A DNA stretch of 64,000 nucleotides from Alisma plantago-aquatica (lineage: Eukaryota; Streptophyta; Magnoliopsida; Alismatales; Alismataceae), in the NCBI GenBank assembly GCA_963693085.1, contig OY856411.1, positions 70,049,001 through 70,113,000 on the forward strand. Direction: 5' to 3'. Every line of letters begins with the position of its first letter. Positions within the stretch are counted from its first letter, which is position 1. The notes under the pieces were generated by a model. It was not told where the DNA came from. It ran no database searches and saw nothing but the letters and a program-made list of their open reading frames with translations. The position numbers and the translations under genes were made by a program. Below are positions 61,501-64,000 of this stretch, one piece after another.

Positions 61501-63508
61501 ATCAAGATCTATAGTGTTAGATCTAAAAGGCTTCTTGGCTTAAGTCAATGTACATACATTGACAAGGTGCTGAAGTATTTTTCCATGCAAGAATCTAAGA
61601 AAGGGAAATTACTCATGTCTCATGGGATAAATATTTCTAAACTTTTTGAGAAAGTGACCGCATGAGTAAGATTCCATATACCTCTACAATTGAACGTGTC
61701 ATTTATGCAATGTTATGTACATGTCCAGAAGTCTCATATGCCTTGAGCGTGACGAGTAGATATCACAAAGATCCAGGGGAAGGTCATTGGGCTACGATAA
61801 ACAACATCATCAAGTACTTGGGAAGAATTAAGGATGCATTTCTTATATATATAGGTGCAAAAGAGTAGGTTGTAAGGAGTTACACTATGAAAGCTTCCAG
61901 TTTAACAAAGATGACTATCAATCACAATCTAGTTATGTGTTTTTCCTTAATGGATTTGTTGTTTATTGGAAGAGTTCAAAGCAAGCAACATTAGCTAACT
62001 CTATAATAGAAGCAATATGTATTGTTGCATGAAATACTGCAAAAGAAGTTGTATTGACCAAGAAGTTCATGAGCAAACTTGGAGTTATTCCTAACATTGT
62101 TGACACAATAGATCTACATTGTGAAAAAAATGGATCTATCACACAAGACAAGGAACCAAGGTTACATCAAAGTTTCAAACAAATACTTTGACACTTCCAT
62201 CTTATAGGAAAAATCATTGATCAAGGAAAACTGATGATTGGAGCAATCAAATTTCGGCTTCCTGATTTCTAACCGACAAATCAGATTTGTCTTCCAGACC
62301 AATGCCATCTCGGCTCCCTAGAGCCACACGGGATTCACTGTTACAGAATACTGCTCCCTAGAGCAGCCGCGAGAACACTCGCGTCTCCATCCTCTATGAT
62401 CATTCACGCGGTGACCAGAGCAGTGTAAAAGCCAGAAATCCTTCTGTTGGCCTAAATCCCAAGTGCGGCTGCCCCCTCTTCTCATGTTTCTCCAGGCCAT
62501 GACCAACCTTGCTCCTGACCCGCATATGCAATTCATGCTCTCCTTCTACGCACCCATCATCTCTGCTGAGAAGGCTTATCAATATCGGTAGCGGAGATCA
62601 CCAACACCGGCCCTTGCTGCTAGCATCTCTTGTGTTTTCACCAGAGCTTCCAAGATTTTGATTACAAATACATTAGGCTCTTCTAGATTGATTCTTGTCG
62701 TCTTCTTCTAAGGGATCTAAAACCTCCAGCCGACTGATTTCTCGTTTGCGATTTTCTTGTTTCTCCTTTATAGGCCCCCGTTCATTCACACCAGATCCCT
62801 TTTTGGGGCGGCAAATAAAAAAAATGCAGTGCCACTCACACCTCATCTTTCAGAAACTAGTCCTGTTCGAAACAAGTCTTTTACTCATCTTCGTGTTCCC
62901 TTGTCCACGTAACGTTGTTCAATTTTTAGTTTGCAGAAGTAGAGGCATAGGGTAAAGAAGGAAAATGAAGGGATTACGGATCTGACAACACAATCTCGCA
63001 GTGAAGAGGAACAGGTCGGGGTCGAGTTTTACTAATCTGACATTACAGTGGCCGAAAGGCGTGCAATCCAGACCACAAGTCCTCTACGCCTCAGCAAGAT
63101 ATAGGGAATCAAGCCTCGCTCTACGCAGGTCATCATCTATTGCTATTGACAACGGCGATATATTAGTCGGCGTGGATCTTTTTGCAGCGGCAATATATTT
63201 GACTTAATTTCCTTTTTTAAAAAGGTGCGAGTACAAGGGGGTCATTTATTCCTATTGATGCATCAGCAAACAAACAGAAGACAAGGGTGACAACTTATAC
63301 AAAAAGATAGTTGTAGTCCTCTCAGCTCTACAACAACATAAAAATAGTGCATTATTCTTCTTACCGTATCTTTATGACAGTAGTGCCTTATTTGTGTGTC
63401 ATCCTTGACATATTTAATCATCTACTAGTGCTTATGACTTTCCATGATCTTTTTTGTGATTGACGGGAGGGGGAGAATAGAGGAAGATGAGTAAAGGGAA
63501 GATGAGAT
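58545..63508 (+). repeat. Monomer 7
   Basis: It is 4964 bases long, the last complete copy. Private variants include TTTTCCAAATCGG at about 58859 and GACTGTTATACTC at about 59422. It has AT at 59398-59399. Confidence 0.95.
61465..62230 (+). pseudogene. Copia RT/RNase H fragment in monomer 7
   Basis: No difference from the copy 3 type was noticed in the parts compared. Stops and frame changes are conserved. Confidence 0.87.
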
Positions 63509-64000
63509 AAGGCGTGAAAATACCTAGTCGTCGATTTCTAGTAAACAACTGACATATAGACCCATCCCCTTAAAATAAGTTGTCTCATGAAGGGTGATTA
63601 GTCACTGTTTAGTTGGTAGAGCCGACGAATAATGAGGGGATAAATTTTTTCGTAGGGACATGGCGCGGAACATGTATTTTCAGTTTCAAAAAAACCAACA
63701 TTGTATTGAAAAAAAATTTGGAGGGCATTTTTTTCCCTGGAAAATTATATTTCACGGGTAATTTTATATGTCAGTTTCTTTGAAAAGAAATCGACATTAA
63801 AGTAAAAGTGGTACATGTGTCTTTTCTAAATCGGCATGACTTCACATATGGTTATTGTTGTCTTATATAACCGACGTCGTTGTTCTTTGGCGTTGGGTTT
63901 TTTTGTGTAACCGACGCCATCAAAGATGACATTATATGTCATTTCTGTACTAGTGCCTACTTCTCCCCAGAAGGAAAAGTGGATGATAATCATAACTCTT
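63509..64000 (+). repeat. Monomer 8, first 492 bases only
   Basis: It includes the whole CACTA terminus (to 63955) and is cut by the window edge. It shows TAAGTTG at about 63578 where other copies have TAAATTG. The array therefore continues to the right. Confidence 0.95.

Larger units (their letters stand above)
27600..64000 (+). repeat. Head-to-tail array of a 4.96-kb monomer, at least 7.1 copies
   Basis: The word AAGG(C/T)GTGAAAATACC marks monomer starts at 27600, 33725, 38689, 43653, 48616, 53581, 58545 and 63509. Periods are 4964, 4964, 4963, 4965, 4964 and 4964, and 4960 for copy 1 after removing its insertion and duplicated target. All copies are in the same orientation with no spacer. 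The left edge lies inside the CACTA 5' region; the right edge is beyond the window. Monomer contents (coordinates from copy 3): CACTA terminus 38689-39135, TATA-like box 39237-39245, telo-boxes 40098-40105 and 40900-40907, copia RT/RNase H fragment 41609-42374, and a GC-richer block about 42420-43350. Confidence 0.97.

Noticed and set aside
27600..64000. Ribosomal DNA or 5S array as the explanation of the tandem repeat
   Set aside because: No stretch resembling 5S, 18S, 5.8S or 25S rRNA is seen in the monomer.

Overview
The window looks like nuclear DNA of a flowering plant, and almost all of it is transposable-element sequence. The evidence is an Athila-type Ty3/gypsy polyprotein and LTR, a Ty1/copia element with an initiator-tRNA-Met primer binding site, an En/Spm (CACTA) transposon with TNP2-type transposase, LINE-like insertions and telomere-like TTTAGGG motifs. 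I see no intact host gene, no rRNA or tRNA gene and no CRISPR array. The species cannot be named from this sequence.

Layout. (1) 1-8183: the 3' part of an Athila-lineage gypsy element on the + strand. It holds protease, reverse transcriptase, RNase H and integrase with one frameshift near 1222-1240, a 2.5-kb post-pol region without a convincing gene, two polypurine-tract-like sequences and a 3' LTR. (2) 8184-14884: AT-rich DNA with a cluster of CTACA/TTGTAG motifs (about 10930-11421) and a probable decayed minus-strand LTR (about 11440-12720). (3) 14885-21380: a decayed copia element with a 5' LTR, primer binding site, broken gag, a 1.65-kb LINE-like insertion and a truncated 3' LTR; no pol is recognisable. 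(4) 21381-28043: a minus-strand CACTA element whose TNPA-like and TNP2-like genes are broken by stops and frameshifts. Its 3' end is missing, and its 5' terminus ends at CACTAGTA... at 28043. (5) 27600-64000: a head-to-tail array of a 4.96-kb monomer, seven full copies plus the start of an eighth, running off the right edge.

The array is the most notable object. Monomer starts are at 27600, 33725, 38689, 43653, 48616, 53581, 58545 and 63509, giving periods of 4963-4965 bases once copy 1's insertion is removed. Each monomer begins inside the CACTA 5' terminal region and carries about 446 bases of it. It continues through about 2.5 kb of unrecognised AT-rich DNA with a TATA-like site and telo-boxes, then a broken copia reverse transcriptase/RNase H fragment (766 bases), and ends in about 1.3 kb that starts more GC-rich. 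Copy 1, at the array edge, is the most diverged and alone carries a 1158-base minus-strand LINE-like insertion with a 7-base target-site duplication. Copy 2 is intermediate, and copies 3-8 are nearly identical. Shared variants are distributed as a mosaic among copies, as expected from unequal exchange or gene conversion.

Nothing here forms a working pathway. The elements are related by nesting and by shared ends: the LINE-like element lies inside copia, copia abuts the truncated CACTA, and the CACTA terminus became the left end of the tandem monomer.
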